Positions 63,457-64,000 of a DNA stretch of 64,000 nt are shown here, piece after piece; the stretch's first letter is position 1; each line of letters starts with the position of its first letter. The position numbers and the translations under genes were made by a program. The notes below the pieces were generated by a model. The model was not told where the DNA came from and ran no database searches. It was given only the letters and a program-made list of their open reading frames with translations. The stretch is from Deinococcus aquaticus (lineage in GTDB: Bacteria; Deinococcota; Deinococci; Deinococcales; Deinococcaceae), in NCBI RefSeq assembly GCF_028622095.1, contig NZ_CP115165.1, positions 782,001-846,000 of the forward strand, written 5' to 3'.

Positions 63457-64000
63457 TCAGGGGAGCGGCAAATGTGGCGTGAGGTTCGCGCCGGTCACGT
63501 AGGCGGTATGGCTGCCCCGGCTCAGGCGCAGCGTGGCGAAGGCCGTGTCGCCGAACGCGAACCAGCCGCGCTGCATGCCGAGCAGTTCGCGTAGCAGGCT
63601 GTTGCCGAAGCCGCCGTGCGTGACGAGCAGCACGCGCTGGCCGCCGCCATTCCACACGAGTTCCAGGGCGTGCAGGGCGCGGGCGCGGATCGCCGCCTGG
63701 GATTCGCCGCCCTGCGCCGTGAAGGGGTCGAGGTCGTGCCGGAACGCCGGGATGGGGTACCGCTCCAGCGCCTCCTCGCGGCCCATTCCGGCCAGGGGAC
63801 CGTTGTCCCACTCGCGCAGCAGGTCCGTGGGTGTCAGGGGGACGCCCAGTGCGTCCGTGACGATGCGGGCCGTGCCGTGCGCCCGCTGGAGCGTCGAACA
63901 GTACGCCCGGTCGAAGCCCGGCGGGTCCGCCGTCCAGTACGCGGCCAGCGCGGCGGCCTGCGCCTCGCCTTCCGGGTTCAGGGGGCTGTCGTAGCGGCCC
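63457..64000 (-). CDS. Histidine phosphatase (phosphoglycerate mutase-like), N-terminal part outside window
   Basis: At least 180 C-terminal residues of a histidine phosphatase superfamily enzyme, running past the right edge. Visible are [19 protein letters not shown] (the usual pLTPxGxxQA), [15 protein letters not shown] (second conserved Arg), [20 protein letters not shown] and [13 protein letters not shown] (late catalytic His). The first RHG motif lies outside. It may be a CobC-type or sugar-phosphate phosphatase; substrate unknown. Confidence 0.9.
   Translation of the reverse strand, partial: GRYDSPLNPEGEAQAAALAAYWTADPPGFDRAYCSTLQRAHGTARIVTDALGVPLTPTDLLREWDNGPLAGMGREEALERYPIPAFRHDLDPFTAQGGESQAAIRARALHALELVWNGGGQRVLLVTHGGFGNSLLRELLGMQRGWFAFGDTAFATLRLSRGSHTAYVTGANLTPHLPLP

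Overview
The window is a gene-dense, high-GC (about 70 percent by eye) bacterial chromosome segment, almost certainly from a Deinococcus species. The support is a pair of deoxynucleoside kinases like those of D. radiodurans, a MurE without the meso-diaminopimelate DNPR signature (Deinococcus uses L-ornithine), a glmS ribozyme, a sequence matching the radiation/desiccation response motif (RDRM) at 14 of 17 positions, and many genes with a TAnnnT -10 box only 5-10 nt before the start codon, the leaderless arrangement common in Deinococcus. There is no prophage, CRISPR array or intact insertion sequence. Layout: 1-7.4 kb holds a cyclophilin (cut by the window edge), a phosphoesterase, a flavin reductase, a secreted glycosidase-like protein, a SodC-like lipoprotein and dnaX, which carries an anomalous low-GC tract. 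7.4-19.6 kb holds malic enzyme, a thioesterase, a YihY/BrkB membrane protein, hisA, a glycosyltransferase, tRNA-Leu(CAG), a chromate transporter, hisC and a PaaR-like TetR regulator with a visible operator. 19.8-23.6 kb is one tightly overlapping plus-strand run: DMT exporter, fused ABC ATPase-permease, NUDIX hydrolase and SDR, ending in a stop-codon-abutting repeat. 24-29.7 kb has a subtilisin and a trypsin lipoprotein in tandem, alkA, xseB and small redox enzymes. 29.8-33.8 kb has plsC and a cobalamin-riboswitch-controlled btuFCD operon with a [2Fe-2S] ferredoxin-like protein. 33.8-43.3 kb has a catalase-like protein, a papain-like protease, glmS with its ribozyme, a cysteine-less FmdB, an HtrA-type protease, an SPFH protein paired with a ribbon-helix-helix regulator, and two deoxynucleoside kinases. 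43.4-52.5 kb has tandem secreted paralogs, murE, a DUF3160 protein, a CapA-like protein, two small secreted proteins, and rtcB. 52.5-56.9 kb has a long inverted-repeat element, two M16 peptidases (one catalytic, one degenerate), an M23 peptidase and an acetyltransferase. 56.9-63.4 kb is the most unusual block. An RDRM-like site drives a two-gene plus-strand unit (a 104-aa protein and a DUF6745-like repeat protein). This unit converges on, and overlaps, a five-gene minus-strand operon matching the uncharacterised STM4015-STM4014-STM4013-STM4012-STM4011 set (leucine-rich-type protein, ATP-grasp, sulfatase-fold hydrolase and two radical SAM enzymes). A histidine phosphatase is cut by the right edge. 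The strongest leads are the RDRM-associated block at 56.9-63.4 kb, the two-hairpin repeat family that always begins three bases after a stop codon, the low-GC tract in dnaX, and the SPFH-RHH pair with its 16-bp palindromic operator.
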